A DNA stretch of 64,000 nt from Isoetes taiwanensis (GCA_021234155.1 JAJEKV010000030.1:1812333-1876332); one strand, 5' to 3'. Counted from the stretch's first letter, positions 42,894 through 54,675 are shown. The notes: generated by a model not told the origin, from the sequence alone. A program made the numbers and translations.

Positions 42894-45218
42894 GTTTGGG
42901 CTGGTGAATTCACCTGCTTGTACTAAAGATGCTTGCTTGTTTCATGTAAAATACTTGATTCAATATTGACAACACAATCACCTTAGTTTTTGGAGGATGG
43001 CTCGTCCACCATGGGACAATGGCCATTGGAACATATCTTTTTACTATTGCCCTTTATGTGGTAGCATAGTAGTCCACTGCCACAGCCACATCTAAATCAG
43101 CCATAGTTAGAATCGAGTATTCTGCATTTTAGTTGTACCACTAATTCAGTGTCCTGTCCCCTGGATTAAACTAATCGGCCTAAAACTTAAATACATAGAT
43201 TTCGTTGCATGAGTCACTTTGCTCTATGTGAATAAATATTTCTATTCCTATGGGTGCAGATTAATGCACTGCCTCCAATGCTGAACTCATCTACCTAGTC
43301 TAATTTGTGCCTGTCAGCGCCAATATGGACTCGCATCCGGAACACTGTGATAGATTGCAGTAGCTGTTGCTAATGGGCATGAAGCCGAGAATAAACCACT
43401 GCTTCAAATTTTAGGGTCTAAACAGGGTCTAAACAAAACCATAATAGTATCCTGATCAAGCAAGGGCTAAAGGAAAAAGACACATTCACAGAAGCAGAAT
43501 AGCTGGTTGGGACACATAAAGCACAAACCACCTAAACTTTTCAAAGAGGAAAAAATTGCATCGGTAAAGGGCAATAGACGGTTCATATTAAGCGAAATCT
43601 TTTGTATGGGACTATGAGAGCCATCGATGTCAGGGCAAATAATGAAAGGCCTTCTTTGCACCATCGATGTCAGGGCAAATAATGAAAGGCCTTCTTTGCA
43701 AGGTAAAAGAAGGCAAACAACGGAAAATAGGAAAAGGAAAAAAATTCTGGGAATCAACCTTTGTGCAAAAACTGCGTTGTCGGAGTTGCGGCTATGGTGG
43801 ATTCAGAGCCCCAGTCAGATTCTAGCTGTGTCACCGTATCGCCATAAACAATCTATGATTCCAGAATGGCTTGTCTTAGTCTAACTTCGACATAGCCCTG
43901 ATTCTTTAATTTTTTCTTATTTTTTTCGATATCTGCTGAGTCTAGATCCAATCCGACTATGGCGATTTTAGATCCACAAAGGGCGATTTTGGGGGTTAGG
44001 AGAAAGGATTCATGCAAGGGCAACTGACCCCATCAGGGGGTCTTTAACTAAGTCAAGATCGTTTCTAACACCAGATCTGTGCACAGGTCCATTGGAGCTG
44101 CAAGAAGGCTATTCTGAGCAGAAAAAGGCAGAATCTTACAGCATCGTCGGGAGGCGAAGTTAAGGCCAGGTCTCTCAATTGGCATTTTTCTCCATCTCTG
44201 CAATGTCTCCCCTCACCCAAATCCGTTGTTTTCCCTATTCCTCTGTTATGAGCCAAGTTTCGATTTGAGCCACCAGATTGAACCAACCCTGAGATCTCAG
44301 AACTCGCCAAACTCCTGTCGCAGCATAGCATAGCATGAACAATATCGCAGCACAGCATGAACAGAGCAGAGGACACTTGTTCTTTAGAATCTGGCTGCAC
44401 ATGAATGGATGGCTGGTGCCAGATTGTTGAGCCCCTGAAGGCCGTGATGGCAAAATAAGCTATAGAAGCTTCTCCTTGTTGCCCTCCATTGCCAACAGCT
44501 AGGTGTGCAAGTGGCTTAACCTTTCTGGCTGGAAATATGTATGGTGCAGCATCACCAAGCTAAGAAGATCGCCATAGTTCAGATTTTATAGAAAACCTCT
44601 GAAATGCAGAGTCGGAATGGCATGATGCACTCCGGGGTATAGGAGGAGATCCATAGCTCTGATCAATATGGTCTTGGGATCCGTTGAGATCAATTTCCTA
44701 AATACAGAGATGCCGGTCGGCTTGCAGAGCAAGAAAGGGCAATGAAGTGCAAATAAAAAAGTGAGAAGTTCAAATGAAAAGTGAAACACAATGCGTGTCA
44801 ACCAGAGAGCCAATTTCAAAGAAAATCTAGCAAAGAAAATATTGCGGGCAGAAAAGGAGACTGCATTAGGCTGGGATCACACTTACTGGAATGACCGAAG
44901 GTGAATAGAGAAGGACCAAATAGCATAGTGCCATGTGGCAAAATGCAAAGAAAGTGGTATCGCACTAAAACGGCCAAACCACCTGCTTTGTTTGGGCGGG
45001 CGCCCAAGTTGTGGTGGGCGAGACTGCCTGCCCAAGTTCGGGCTGCTGCATACGTGGACAATATTTGGAGGGAATTGCAGTATATGATCGGCTTGCAGTG
45101 AACGAAGACATACAGTGGTCAAACTGTTCTGCGCACAAGCAACAATCTTGAAATTTTTGTAAAGCACGTCGAATTGCTAAGAATTCAATTATTGCAGGAT
45201 TTAAAGTGTTGGCATTCT
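42894..45218. other. Intergenic stretch with a 40-bp exact tandem duplication
   Basis: No coding domain recognised. 43621-43660 is repeated exactly at 43661-43700 (CCATCGATGTCAGGGCAAAT start). TTTGGGCGGGCGCCCAAGTT at about 44990 is a stray copy of the palindromic core of the 35.6-36.8 kb array. Confidence 0.55.
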
Positions 45219-45260
45219 TTTGTTTTGCAGATTTCCATTCTTTTGTTTTGCAGATTTCCA
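45219..45260 (+). repeat. Tandemly duplicated splice-acceptor-like segment
   Basis: CATTCTTTTGTTTTGCAGATTTC occurs twice in a row (about 45212-45234 and 45233-45255), giving two identical pyrimidine-rich CAG acceptors 21 bases apart just before the ATG at 45262. Confidence 0.75.
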
Positions 45261-45261
45261 C

Positions 45262-46277
45262 ATGGAGCACACTGATATTGAATCCGTTACTTGCACCCAG
45301 GACAGCCAAATGCCATTCTTTCCAAGCCATTTGCCCAGCAATTCCATGTGCACACCCTCCATGCATCCTACTTTTGGGATTGCTACTCGCTGCCATTTGT
45401 GTTTCATCAGCAGCCTAGCAATCCTCCTTTGGCATTCCAAGCATCACAGAATCTATCTTCTGCACCATATGGTGTTCATACTTACGCTGGAAATCCACAA
45501 ATTTCTCTTTCTCAGCCTCCAAACAAACCATGTGAATTCAGCAAGTTCTCAAGATTCTCCCATACATATTGCTGATCCTATTGTACAGAAGAAAAAGAGA
45601 GGTAGGCAACCCACTGGGAACAAGTCTGCTACAAAGAAAGGCAGGAAGGTAGACTCCAACAAGCCTGAGAAAGGTGAGAATGAATCCGATGACGAGGAAG
45701 GATGTGGTCCTAGAATTTGGCCAGAAAGGCATGTCGTTGCCCTTCTTCATGCTAGATGTGAGATGATCGCTGAATTTCAAGAGAAGCCCAAGCAAGGCGT
45801 AGATTTATGGGCGAAGGTACACACGAAAGTTATTGCTACTTGTCTTGATTTTAAGAAGGATTCAAAGGCATGCAGGAAAAAGTTCTCTTATGTTTTCAAG
45901 CAATACCGGCTGATGTGACATGGAACAGCATCTCGGGTAATGATAGGAGGGAGTCATGCCCTTACTTCGCTCTGTTAGATGAGTACTTTGGTGAAAGAGC
46001 CAACGTGCGAAAACATGTTCATGCCGTTGCAATTGACTTGGAGGAGGAGTCTGAGACACTTGAAGGGCAGCAAGCACCACCTGCAGTGGTCAAGAAAGAG
46101 ACGCCTGATTCTGTCTTCTCGAAGGAAAAGGCCAAGCAAATGGCTTTCACATTGATGGAGGATGTCATGAAGCAAGGCCAAGAGTTGAACAAGACTCTGC
46201 AAGCAAGTGAAGCTAAAAAGATCAGCATTCTTAAAGACTTCCGTGCTACGTTTGCTGCCATCCTTGACAAAATGTAG
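45262..46277 (+). pseudogene. Myb/SANT-like (trihelix-type) DNA-binding protein, frameshifted
   Basis: From the ATG at 45262 (MEHTDIESVTCTQDSQMPFF) the coding sense moves between frames: a Pro/Gln-rich part (HQQPSNPPLAFQASQNLSSA), then a basic linker (KKKRGRQPTGNKSATKKGRK), then the domain IWPERHVVALLHARCEMIAE ... DLWAKVHTKVIATCLDFKKD ... ACRKKFSYVFKQYR. That is a three-helix Myb/SANT-like fold with spaced aromatic residues. A one-base shift follows, then DVTWNSISGNDRRESCPYFA, LLDEYFGERANVRKHV, an acidic linker and a C-terminal helix (KAKQMAFTLMEDVMKQGQEL). At least three frameshifts are needed, although introns could explain some. Such proteins are transcription regulators or parts of PIF/Harbinger-type elements; I cannot decide. 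Confidence 0.6.
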
Positions 46278-46436
46278 ATGTCCAAAATATTGTTGATTCT
46301 GTGTAGTTCCTATGTCTACTTCTGTTTTCATACTTACGTTAATGATAATTTTCTGTAAGTGCAAATGCCTTGCATATATCTCAAAACATATTTTTTGTTC
46401 TTTATCATTTTCTTAAAACAAGCATGAGAATCTTTG

Positions 46437-46814
46437 TTATATCTTTTCATGTTCACCATATATGTCTAACAAAATCTGATCCAATCCTAGCCCCCTTCTG
46501 TATGCCCAAAGTGCAGGAGCAGATTGCTTCCTTGTAAGAGTGCTTTCAAAAAGGGAGCAGAGAAGCCTTACAGACTTTGACCAATTTAGGATTTGCATAC
46601 ATTGCGAAATGTTGTCATCTATGAACATGTAAATGAGTTGCATTAGAACAATCAGGAACCTTAAAAAAAGTCTTCGTTTACGCTGAACAACATTCTGAGA
46701 ATTGTGATCCTCAGAATTTGAGACAACATGTTCAGTGGTTTCATCCTCAGAATTTGAGATTACCTCCATTTGCCTACATATAGGAAATGAAAAGCTCTTT
46801 GGAAAAGCATGCAT
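46437..46814 (-). CDS. Unrecognised 125-codon frame
   Basis: Reads MEVISNSEDETTEHVVSNSE with a duplicated SNSED motif, a basic RKRRLFLRFLIVLMQLIYMF segment and LLCSLFESTLTRKQSAPALW. It faces the Myb/SANT-like gene from the other side. No family recognised. A PIF/Harbinger N-terminus was considered because of the neighbour, but there is no catalytic motif. Confidence 0.25.
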   Translation of the reverse strand: MHAFPKSFSFPICRQMEVISNSEDETTEHVVSNSEDHNSQNVVQRKRRLFLRFLIVLMQLIYMFIDDNISQCMQILNWSKSVRLLCSLFESTLTRKQSAPALWAYRRGLGLDQILLDIYGEHEKI

Positions 46815-47600
46815 GATTGCAGGGAACTATAGAAAAATGAATTTACAGAAAATTGATTTCAAGAATGATCTTGAGAAATTTGACAACAGCACCTTCCATT
46901 TGATGCAGGGATTTCGAAGAAAGAGACGTCTTCTTCGATGGCAGCGTGCTTCATGCTTCAAGTTTTGGCGCCATGGAGTTGTTTGATTCCAACGTGTACC
47001 GTTGATGTGGCATATTGTTCCCTCCTTAGTGCGATATGAATCTTCGGGCACCCACCTCCACCGAAACCTGCCCCAAATATGCCTAGCGAGTTCAGTCGTT
47101 GTCTCTAGTGCGATCCCAGCCTTATATAAGAATGAAAGGTAGACGTGCCAGCAATGGTGAACTTAAGGGTAGAATGAATTTAATGAATCAGAAATTCAAA
47201 CAGATGAGTCAAATATCTATTTTTTGATATCAACAAGTTCTCTCGAAGGTGCTCCATCAATTATCACCATCTCTTCAAAGGGAAGGGGGTCCTAACACTG
47301 TTATGGTGATACCTAAAACTCTACGGTGCATTCAACATGCGTGCACAAAGTGTTCCTAATGCTGATATCCTCTAGCAAGCATGGTACACGCATAAGCTAG
47401 AATAGTGCATGCATTCACATACAACTATTTATGCCATTATGGTGCCCAGATCCACCTGATTTTTGCATTCAGATCCACCTGATTAGTGCATTCAGATACC
47501 ACTAGAATAATTTACAACTTCATGGCACAAACAAAATCAATGTTCAAGACAATGACATCAAATCTGTCTGAATCTGCAAAGTAAATTACAATATAACCTT
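46815..47600. other. Stretch without a recognised gene
   Basis: Nothing assignable. Contains AT-rich repeats of ATTCAGATCCACCTGATT near 47450-47500. Confidence 0.5.
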
Positions 47601-50600
47601 TTACAAACTGAGAAATTCGAGACGAACATTTGCCTCATCTTTGTAAACATCATCAACTGATTTTGGCCTCTTGCTTTTAGCTTCACTTTCGTCAGAGCTC
47701 CCTGCACTATCATCATTTTCTTGGGCCTCATGAAACGCATCATTTTCTTCATGGTTTTGACTGTTATACAAATCAGAAGCAACAACATTTACTTGTGCAT
47801 TTACATGCTTACATGAGAGACTTGTAATAGAACTTAAAGAGTGACTGGAATTTTCTATAGCTGGAAGGTCTGTATCCATGGGTTCGTCATGATAAACGGG
47901 TGCTGCTACTAGAGGAATGTCATCTTCATCTTCTTCTTGTTGCATTTCTGACTCCATCGTTCTTTTTGTTCTCCTCCTTTGTCTTTCGGGATGAGTGGAT
48001 GCTTGGACTGCTGCTGCTTGATGCTTCTCCAATGCTGCAAGTTTATTCTCCTCTCTCATTTTTCTGGCTTCCTCTCCTCTCTTTTTCTCCCTTTCCTTAA
48101 CCTCATTTCTTTCTTCTTGAAGTGACTTTTCTTCTTCCATTTGTTGTTGCCTGACCTGTGTTGCAACTTCGCATTGTCTTTGGTATTCTAACCTTGCACA
48201 ACCTTGTGGAATCAAATCTATAAAAGAAACATTAGAACCTGATAACAAAGTAATTGTGCATTTTAAGAATTCCCTAACCTTCTTTTGTTTGTGCAACATC
48301 ATTATCTCCAACGATATTTTGTTGAGGTAAATCTGATGCAACTCTTTTAGACTCAGCCGGACCTGCAAAAGAAACATATCTATCACCTTATCCAGAAATA
48401 TCATGTAGCAGTTTATCATACAGCAGTGGGCGTACTTTGTTGCGGTTGGGCAGAGAAAAGTAATTTGTGATTGTCCTCATTGCAATAAAAAACAACGCCC
48501 CCTAAATCTTCCTCCTCGACGAGATTTAATTCGCTTCCTCCATCAATGATGATCTTGATAGAAGGGACATGATGCTTGGATAATTGCCTCAGATAATTAG
48601 CAGAAATATAGAGATGGTCAAACATATCAGGACTGACGTCTCCAATTGAAGGCAATATGTCAATAGAGGGAGATAGTCTTAGACCAATGGTAAGACCAGG
48701 CAGCGCTTTCCTGAGCTGCTGCAACTGCATATTAACATGAATAGGCTTCACAGTACCATGGTATTGAATATAAATGCCGTTGAAGATTTCATAGACTTGT
48801 AGAAATTCCGATATGAACTCTAATGATTCATCTCCCAGAATGTCCTGGTGAGAAGTGTGAATGCCAAGAAAAAGGTTAAACGTTTTGCTCTGATCTATTA
48901 GGAGTTTCTTAAATTGCCCAACCACTCCTAGATCTTGCGGTAGATTTCCAAATGGCTTATTTTGAGGATCCACCCCATCATCTTCTGTAAAAGGCCTGGA
49001 TATGCTGTTCCACTCATCCATCAAGTGAGCACGGCCAGAATCATCAATGTTTATGCACGGAAATATTATGTCATTTAGTTGGCCGCCGATAGGAAGAAAT
49101 TTGAGGTTACGTTTCTTGAAGAACGAGAGCTCAAAAACCAGGAAAATTCTGACGGTTTTTCTTCTAGTGGAAGTTAAGACCTCATGAATTGGAGTAAAAA
49201 ACTGGGATTGTTGTGACTCTGTTACTTCAGGAACTGGGGTTGGAGGAGCTTTGCCAGTTAGAAGCTCTTCCTTGATACGCCACAATTCTTCGCAAATAAA
49301 TCTAAACGTAGGATGATTTTTATCATTGCTCTCCAAGCAACTAGCTATCAACTCCTTCGCGTTCTTACAAATCTCCATTTCTGTAACTTTCTTTTTCAGC
49401 TCCTCGCTCTCATTACTTTTTTCAAGTTCACTCTGTCCAGTGAGAATTTGGTAACACACTATCCCAAAACTAAAGACATCAACCTTGTTGCTGTACTTCC
49501 CGTGCTTCAATTCAGGTGCCATATAGAGGCATGTGCCTATCATATTTGTATTAGTAGAATCTGCGCTGAAATTTGTTTTAACCGTGCCAAAGTCAACGAT
49601 CTTAGTAGAATCTGCGCTGAAATTTGTTTTAGCCGTGCCAAAGTCAGCGATCTTAATAAGAAAACTTTCGCCTCTTTTAGTGACCAGAATGTTGGCGGGC
49701 TTCATATCTCTATGAGCCACTTCACTTCTATGCAAGTATTCCATTCCTTTTGCAATCTGGAGCATGATTTCTACAGCCTGCCCCAATTCTAGGCGGTTTT
49801 CAAGGTTTTTCAAGAGCTTTTTAAGGTTTGTGTCCATTAGCTCCAAAACAAGACAATTATTGGATCTATCGCCAGGGAAGAGGGACCTTTTTTCCCTCTT
49901 GAAATGGCCTATTATCTGCACTATATGAGGGGAACTAGAATCAATGGTCGTCAATTTTTTTAACGCAAGAATTTCTTTCTCAAAGGATTCATCTTCAGGA
50001 AGAAAACATTTCACGGCTACTGGAAAGGCACCCCACAGTTTGTGTTTATGGACTTTCCCAAAGGTACCTTCTCCCAGAAATTCCTTTTCTGGGGATAGAT
50101 CCGTGCTCTTAAGCAATGGTATATCAGGCTGCGTTAAAACTTTATCAAGATAATTTTTTATCTTTTTGGGGATAAGCCTATGCCTAAATGAAGACTTTAA
50201 ACTCTCCTCCAAATAAATCTTATCGCTTTCATGAGCTGCTGTAAGATTGATCTGGCAAAACTTGCAGTCATCCTTAATTTTCTCATCTACCGTGATTAAG
50301 CGATCAATCATTTCAGAGTATCTACTCACATCGTCAATAATTTCACGAAATTGACAAAAACTGCCTAGAATGATGGAAATCAGACCTGAAGAAGCTATGC
50401 TTGACTCTGCACAGGACCTGAGGATGTGCAAGCCCTCATCCTCCAACACTCTAACCAGCTCTTTTCCAACTGGATCTGCTGCCATCTGTGACTGCAGTAC
50501 TTCCTTGAGTCGTTTAGCATATTCTACTACTGAATAGACCAGGGATTGAAACACAAGACACTGCTTTTTAAAGATCAGTTTGTCACTCCGAAAAGTGCTT

Positions 50601-50626
50601 GGGGCCAAAAATGTGTGGAAAGCCAT
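47601..50626 (-). CDS. Multidomain Ser/Thr kinase with duplicated DFG segment and C-terminal coiled coil
   Basis: Proposed exons: 50626-48436, 48362-48279 and 48217-47601. They use AAA|GTACGC, GCAG|GTCCGG, GAAG|GTTAGG and TATAG|ATTTG, and together give 963 codons in frame. Residues 1-170 are helical, like the N-terminal bundle of MLKL-type proteins. The kinase spans ~183-455: GEGTFGKV, Lys206, HRDMKPAN (305-312), DFGTAK (328), a second DFGTVK (345) from a 51-bp tandem duplication, and APE (370-372). Residues ~515-725 (LNDIIFPCINIDDSG, FNGIYIQYHG, LPGLTIGLRLSPSID, DHLYISANYL) resemble a GH18-type barrel without its catalytic acids; this is tentative. The last exon is a Glu/Lys/Arg coiled coil followed by an acidic tail. 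A LINE lies directly upstream, so 5' exons may be missing. Confidence 0.8.
49552..49653 (-). repeat. 51-bp in-frame tandem duplication over the kinase DFG motif
   Basis: 49552-49602 and 49603-49653 are near-identical. Each encodes I(A/V)DFGT(A/V)KTNFSADST, so the activation segment is 17 residues longer than normal and holds two DFG motifs. Confidence 0.95.
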
Positions 50627-50639
50627 CTCTGGTTTCCAA

Positions 50640-52437
50640 TCTCCTGCTATGGATTTTATTAGGTTCTGGATTAATAAAAGTAAACCCTTAGAAAGTCCCT
50701 CCCTTAAGCACCAGCTCCCCAGACACTTTCTATGAGTTTCAAATGTGCAGCTAATACTTCTCCTCTCCTTAGAAGTATCTTTAAAGCATGGGAGAAAAGT
50801 GGCTGCTAACTTTACTCATGACAAATTGTCTAATTCATTGAGAGATACTTCCATATTCTGGTCTCTGTGATGGCCCCTCCCTCCTACTCGCTATGGCTAT
50901 CGTCACCCCACATGTTACAAAAATGGCACTCTGCTAATATTTTGCATGTCAAAGACCTCATTGATGATGAGGAAAATTGGATTCCTTGGGAAATGATTAA
51001 GAAGAAAGTTGGAGGTGCTACTCACGAGATCGATTTATAAAGAAAGTGGTGCTCACCTACTCCCCTTTCTTAGGCAAAAGATGGCAAGGGGAGAGTCACT
51101 CCCCCACGAATTGGTTTTCAAGGTTAAAAGGAGCTACAAAGTATCTAAGATTTACCGGGCATGCCTTCCCCTGGAAAAGCGAAAAGCATGCCTCTCTCTC
51201 GAGGCTTATCTTCCAAGAATTTCAAGAAAATTCTCGGTCTAAATTTGAAATCTATGCTTGCCCTAAGATAAAAGTGTTCTCTTGGCTCATCACCCACGCG
51301 TGCTATCACGAGTAACACTAACATGATCAAGAGAAACTTTAAGACTGTCCATAGTGCCCTCTGCCAGCTCTGTAACAATCATGATGAATCTGTGCTACAC
51401 ATTTTCACTTGCCAAAGGATCCAGGACTTTTGGAGATGGTTGACTCGGTCGGGCCTGAAAATCCCTGATTTCGATTCCATAACCAGTATTTCTCAATTCT
51501 TTCAGCTCCAGAATTCCAGTGTCAATTGTACAGTCCTACAACTAGCCCTCTGGATTGTTTGGAAACATAGGAATAATGTGGCTCTGGCAAACAGGAAGTG
51601 TGACCTTAATTGGATGAAGCTCAATTTCCAATTTGAACTTATTAGATGTGCTATGGCTCATAAAGCCCTTAAATTGGAGAAGTTTGATACGGATTGGTTG
51701 AATTGGGGCTCCTTCAAGTCTACTTTCTTTACTATTCATTCTGACTCTCTGATTGACTTGAATGCCTTTGTGGATTGCAGCCTTTTTGAGAATATGTGGT
51801 TCGGTATTCAGGGGATCAATCCTACCGGATGATGTTCCTACCCACCATTCGGGGGCCCTCGTCAAGTCGCCGAGCTACGTTTAGGCTTAAATTCTTCTTT
51901 GAAGGAAGCATACAATGCACACATTCTCCACAAGTTCATTGGAGCCAACAACCGAAAGCTTCTTCTTGAAAGGCGTTCTCTTGCTTGCGGTCTATGTATT
52001 ACTACCATAAAGGCAGATGTGAGGCTTGCGGCTGGTGTGTTATTGGATATTATCCGGTACCCATTGAAGAGTTATCTGCTGCTGACCCCCTCACGGGCTG
52101 AGATTAATTGGATGGCCCCCTTGCTTTTCAATGCCCCTTAATGCTACACACTCTTTCCCCGGATCTTCCCACTATCCCGGGATTCTCTACTGAACTTATC
52201 CCCTACCCCGTGTTCTGCTTTCCCCTACCAGGTTCCCAAAACTCTGTCTCCCCATCCCCGGCATATGGTACGTGAAGATGATCCCGTTTTGACGGACTTT
52301 TCGTTGCCAATGGACAATTGGTTATTTTGTCTATATTTTATTTTCTCTGATATGGGCTTTGAGCCTTATTTTGTATGTACTTAAGTTATGATTAATATAA
52401 TCCTTCCTTTCCCTCAAAAAAAAAAAAAAAAAAAAAA
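50640..52437 (+). mobile_element. LINE (L1-like) 3' part with poly(A)
   Basis: Degenerate RT downstream region (PPSYSLWLSSPHMLQKWHSA, NILHVKDLIDDEENWIPWEM), then an intact 169-codon frame (51323-51832) with CQLCNNHDESVLHIFTC, the zf-RVT finger of LINE ORF2, followed by LQLALWIVWKHRNNVALANR. Like other LINE ends it runs through a 3' UTR to a 22-base A run at 52416-52437. The left edge is unclear, close to the kinase ATG, and I could not find a target duplication. It lies head to head with the kinase gene. Confidence 0.8.
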
Positions 52438-52588
52438 GAATTGTGCTCTGGGAGGCAAAACCGAATATCCAATGCATCGATCTGTAACCGATGATTCGCC
52501 CAGCTCCATTCCTTGCTTGACTGTACTCATCCAATTAGAACGCTGCCCTGCCACCACTTTTCAACTGCAAAAGATAAGAGTTACTATG

Positions 52589-52810
52589 CTATGGTATTGC
52601 TATAGAATAGACCAGGGATTGGAACACAAGACACTGCTCTTTATAGATCAGCTTTTCACTTTGAATTGTGACAGTGGAGGCAAATACAACATCCCTTACA
52701 TCCTCAGACAGATCCGATGAAAGTGATCCAATTATGAAAACGCGGTGGCCTTTGTGCCGAAGACTTTTCAACTGCCCAATCTCAGAAAGAGAGAGGATAT
52801 TTCGCACAAT
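52589..52810 (-). pseudogene. Duplicate of the kinase N-terminal exon start
   Basis: On the minus strand QSEKLIYKEQCLVFQSLVYS matches RSDKLIFKKQCLVFQSLVYS at the start of the kinase gene (50590-50530), with about 85% identity over ~65 bases. Upstream it reads GQLKSLRHKGHRVFIIGSLS and DLSEDVRDVVFAST, which may be an exon the main gene lost when the LINE inserted. Confidence 0.6.
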
Positions 52811-53227
52811 TTCACAATTTCACCGTTGGACCCACTAACGTTTGATAGACTCCTCATCCGGATCTAGATCTCTAGATATAGATATCAAAACATATATAAT
52901 TGATGGACGTCCGCGTGGAAACAAATTATGCATCCTAAAGTATAGCGCATGTTTTTCCCGGACTTTTTTTTGAAGAGAAAAATTAAGAAAAATATCGGGC
53001 GCCACTTTGGCGCCGAGATAATCTTTCACGACGCCTCTCTATGCTTTCTGGCTAGAGCACGCGAGCAGCCCCAAATCGGGCTTGGAGCAGGTACTCCGGT
53101 TTGCCTATTTCAAAAGCCATTACGCCAAAGAAGAATCATCAGCCCCAAAATGAGGACCTTTGTCACCGTTCTCCAAAACATTCCCCTTTTTGCCTTCATT
53201 GTCTACTGATACTTCTGTTACTGTTGC

Positions 53228-53506
53228 TTACCCTAAATTAGAACGAGAAGCAAAATTCAACAGACAATCCGGCAAGTTCATAGCCGACTCTTTAATTGCA
53301 TGATATAGGGCAGATAGAAGAACCAAAGGGCCGATTTGAGCATAAGAGACCACATCCCGAATATAACTTGTGGGTTTTCTCGATTCATGAAGGGCAGTAT
53401 GATGGGCCCAGCCGGCTTGCACAGGCACCTTCATCTCCTCTCTACACAGCTTCACAGTGAAGATAGAAACAAATGTAAGATTTGAACAGTAACTCCAGCA
53501 GACCAA
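53228..53506 (-). CDS. Unrecognised 92-codon frame
   Basis: Reads REEMKVPVQAGWAHHTALHE, SYIRDVVSYAQIGPLVLLSA, LYHAIKESAMNLPDCLL. It has the look of a helical protein fragment and lies on the strand of the kinase-related piece. No family recognised; possible upstream exon of the kinase paralogue. Confidence 0.3.
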   Translation of the reverse strand: MVCWSYCSNLTFVSIFTVKLCREEMKVPVQAGWAHHTALHESRKPTSYIRDVVSYAQIGPLVLLSALYHAIKESAMNLPDCLLNFASRSNLG

Positions 53507-53594
53507 GCGTCCTCGTACCTCTTATTCCGATTCTACTCTTTTTGCTTTCTTGATTCACCGACCTCTTTGCCAGGTCATCCCTATATTTTCTCTT

Positions 53595-53752
53595 TCAGTG
53601 GTTATTTGGTTATTTTCCTGTGGTGGTACACGCTGCATTTTACCAACAACTGGTATGAAAAATGATGGTAAATTCAGTGGTTATTTGGTTATTTTCCTGT
53701 GGTGGTACACGCTGCATTTTACCAACAACTGGTATGAAAAATGATGGTAGAT
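53595..53752. repeat. 79-bp tandem duplication, nearly exact
   Basis: TCAGTGGTTATTTGGTTATT starts copies at 53595 and 53674. They differ only in the last few bases (TAAAT versus TAGAT). Confidence 0.95.
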
Positions 53753-54020
53753 TTACTTTATGTTTGCAGTACTAGAAGCCCTATTTACAGGTTGATTCAC
53801 TCAAATATCTATTTTGCGTTGCTAGTGCTCAAGCAAGCTCCAATAAACAACAGCTTTGTAATTTCTGTGGCATTAAATGCTGAATTTGATGAAAGTTTTT
53901 GGTTGCTTGAACCACATGCATGGTTGATCTCTCAAAAGAGGATGCAAATGCAAGCTCCTCATCGATCATAGAGCTAAAAGGGCTTTTTGAATCCAGCTCA
54001 TTCTTTTTCCATTTTCTTGC

Positions 54021-54052
54021 CGATATTATCATCACTGAGGATGATAATATCG
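54021..54052. repeat. Hairpin: 13-bp perfect stem, 6-base loop
   Basis: CGATATTATCATC and GATGATAATATCG flank ACTGAG (54034-54039). There is no T run after it and no gene evidently ends here, so I do not call it a terminator. Confidence 0.85.
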
Positions 54053-54480
54053 CTACTACCAAATGTTTTGTGTTCTCTTATGAACAATTTGAGATTGATC
54101 TATTTGAAGGTGGTCCATGATTTCAAGTCCAAAACAGTGATTTGTCTTAGGTATTCCATTTCGGCTTTTCTAGAGTTGTATTTAAACCATAGACTAGACA
54201 AAGATAGAAATGGAATAAAATCCCATTTAACTCAACGTTATGTACTGTATTTCAGCCTCTTGAAAATTGTATACTTCTATTAGTCATGACTCACATACAA
54301 TTTAATCTTCTATAATAAAATGCTAGAAAACATTTAGATTGGTCTATGTGCTCGAAATTACATTTCCACTTTGTGCAACATTAACAAGCCCGAGGAAACA
54401 ATACAAACCTTGCAAGCAAACTGAACAAATTTGTCTAACAAAAAGTCGTTACTAAACAAGTATTTCACTACTCTTGAACA

Positions 54481-54675
54481 TTAGGAATAGGTCCAATCAC
54501 AAGAGTATGGAACCAAAGAAATGTTCGCGGCGGCCTTGGCCGCCGCGATAAATTTCTTGTAAATATTAATCGTTTTTTCCATGTATTGTATTATGGCGTT
54601 CCGGTCATCTTTTATTGCGTACCATCGATGTGGGGAATATTCCTGGCATTGTACCAGATCGATGGCCCACATCAT
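54481..54675 (-). CDS. Unrecognised short frame with Ala-rich helix
   Basis: Reads WAIDLVQCQEYSPHRWYAIK, NAIIQYMEKTINIYKKFIAA and AKAAANISLV, then a stop at 54481. The Ala codons create the 10-bp GC palindrome CGCGGCGGCC/GGCCGCCGCG at 54526-54547. It could be a last exon of an unrecognised gene. Confidence 0.3.
   Translation of the reverse strand: MMWAIDLVQCQEYSPHRWYAIKDDRNAIIQYMEKTINIYKKFIAAAKAAANISLVPYSCDWTYS

Noticed and set aside
45975-46364. Minus-strand frames opposite the Myb/SANT-like gene
   Set aside because: Mirror of the coding strand with no recognisable domain.
54021-54052. Rho-independent terminator
   Set aside because: Plant nuclear context, no T run and no gene ending here.
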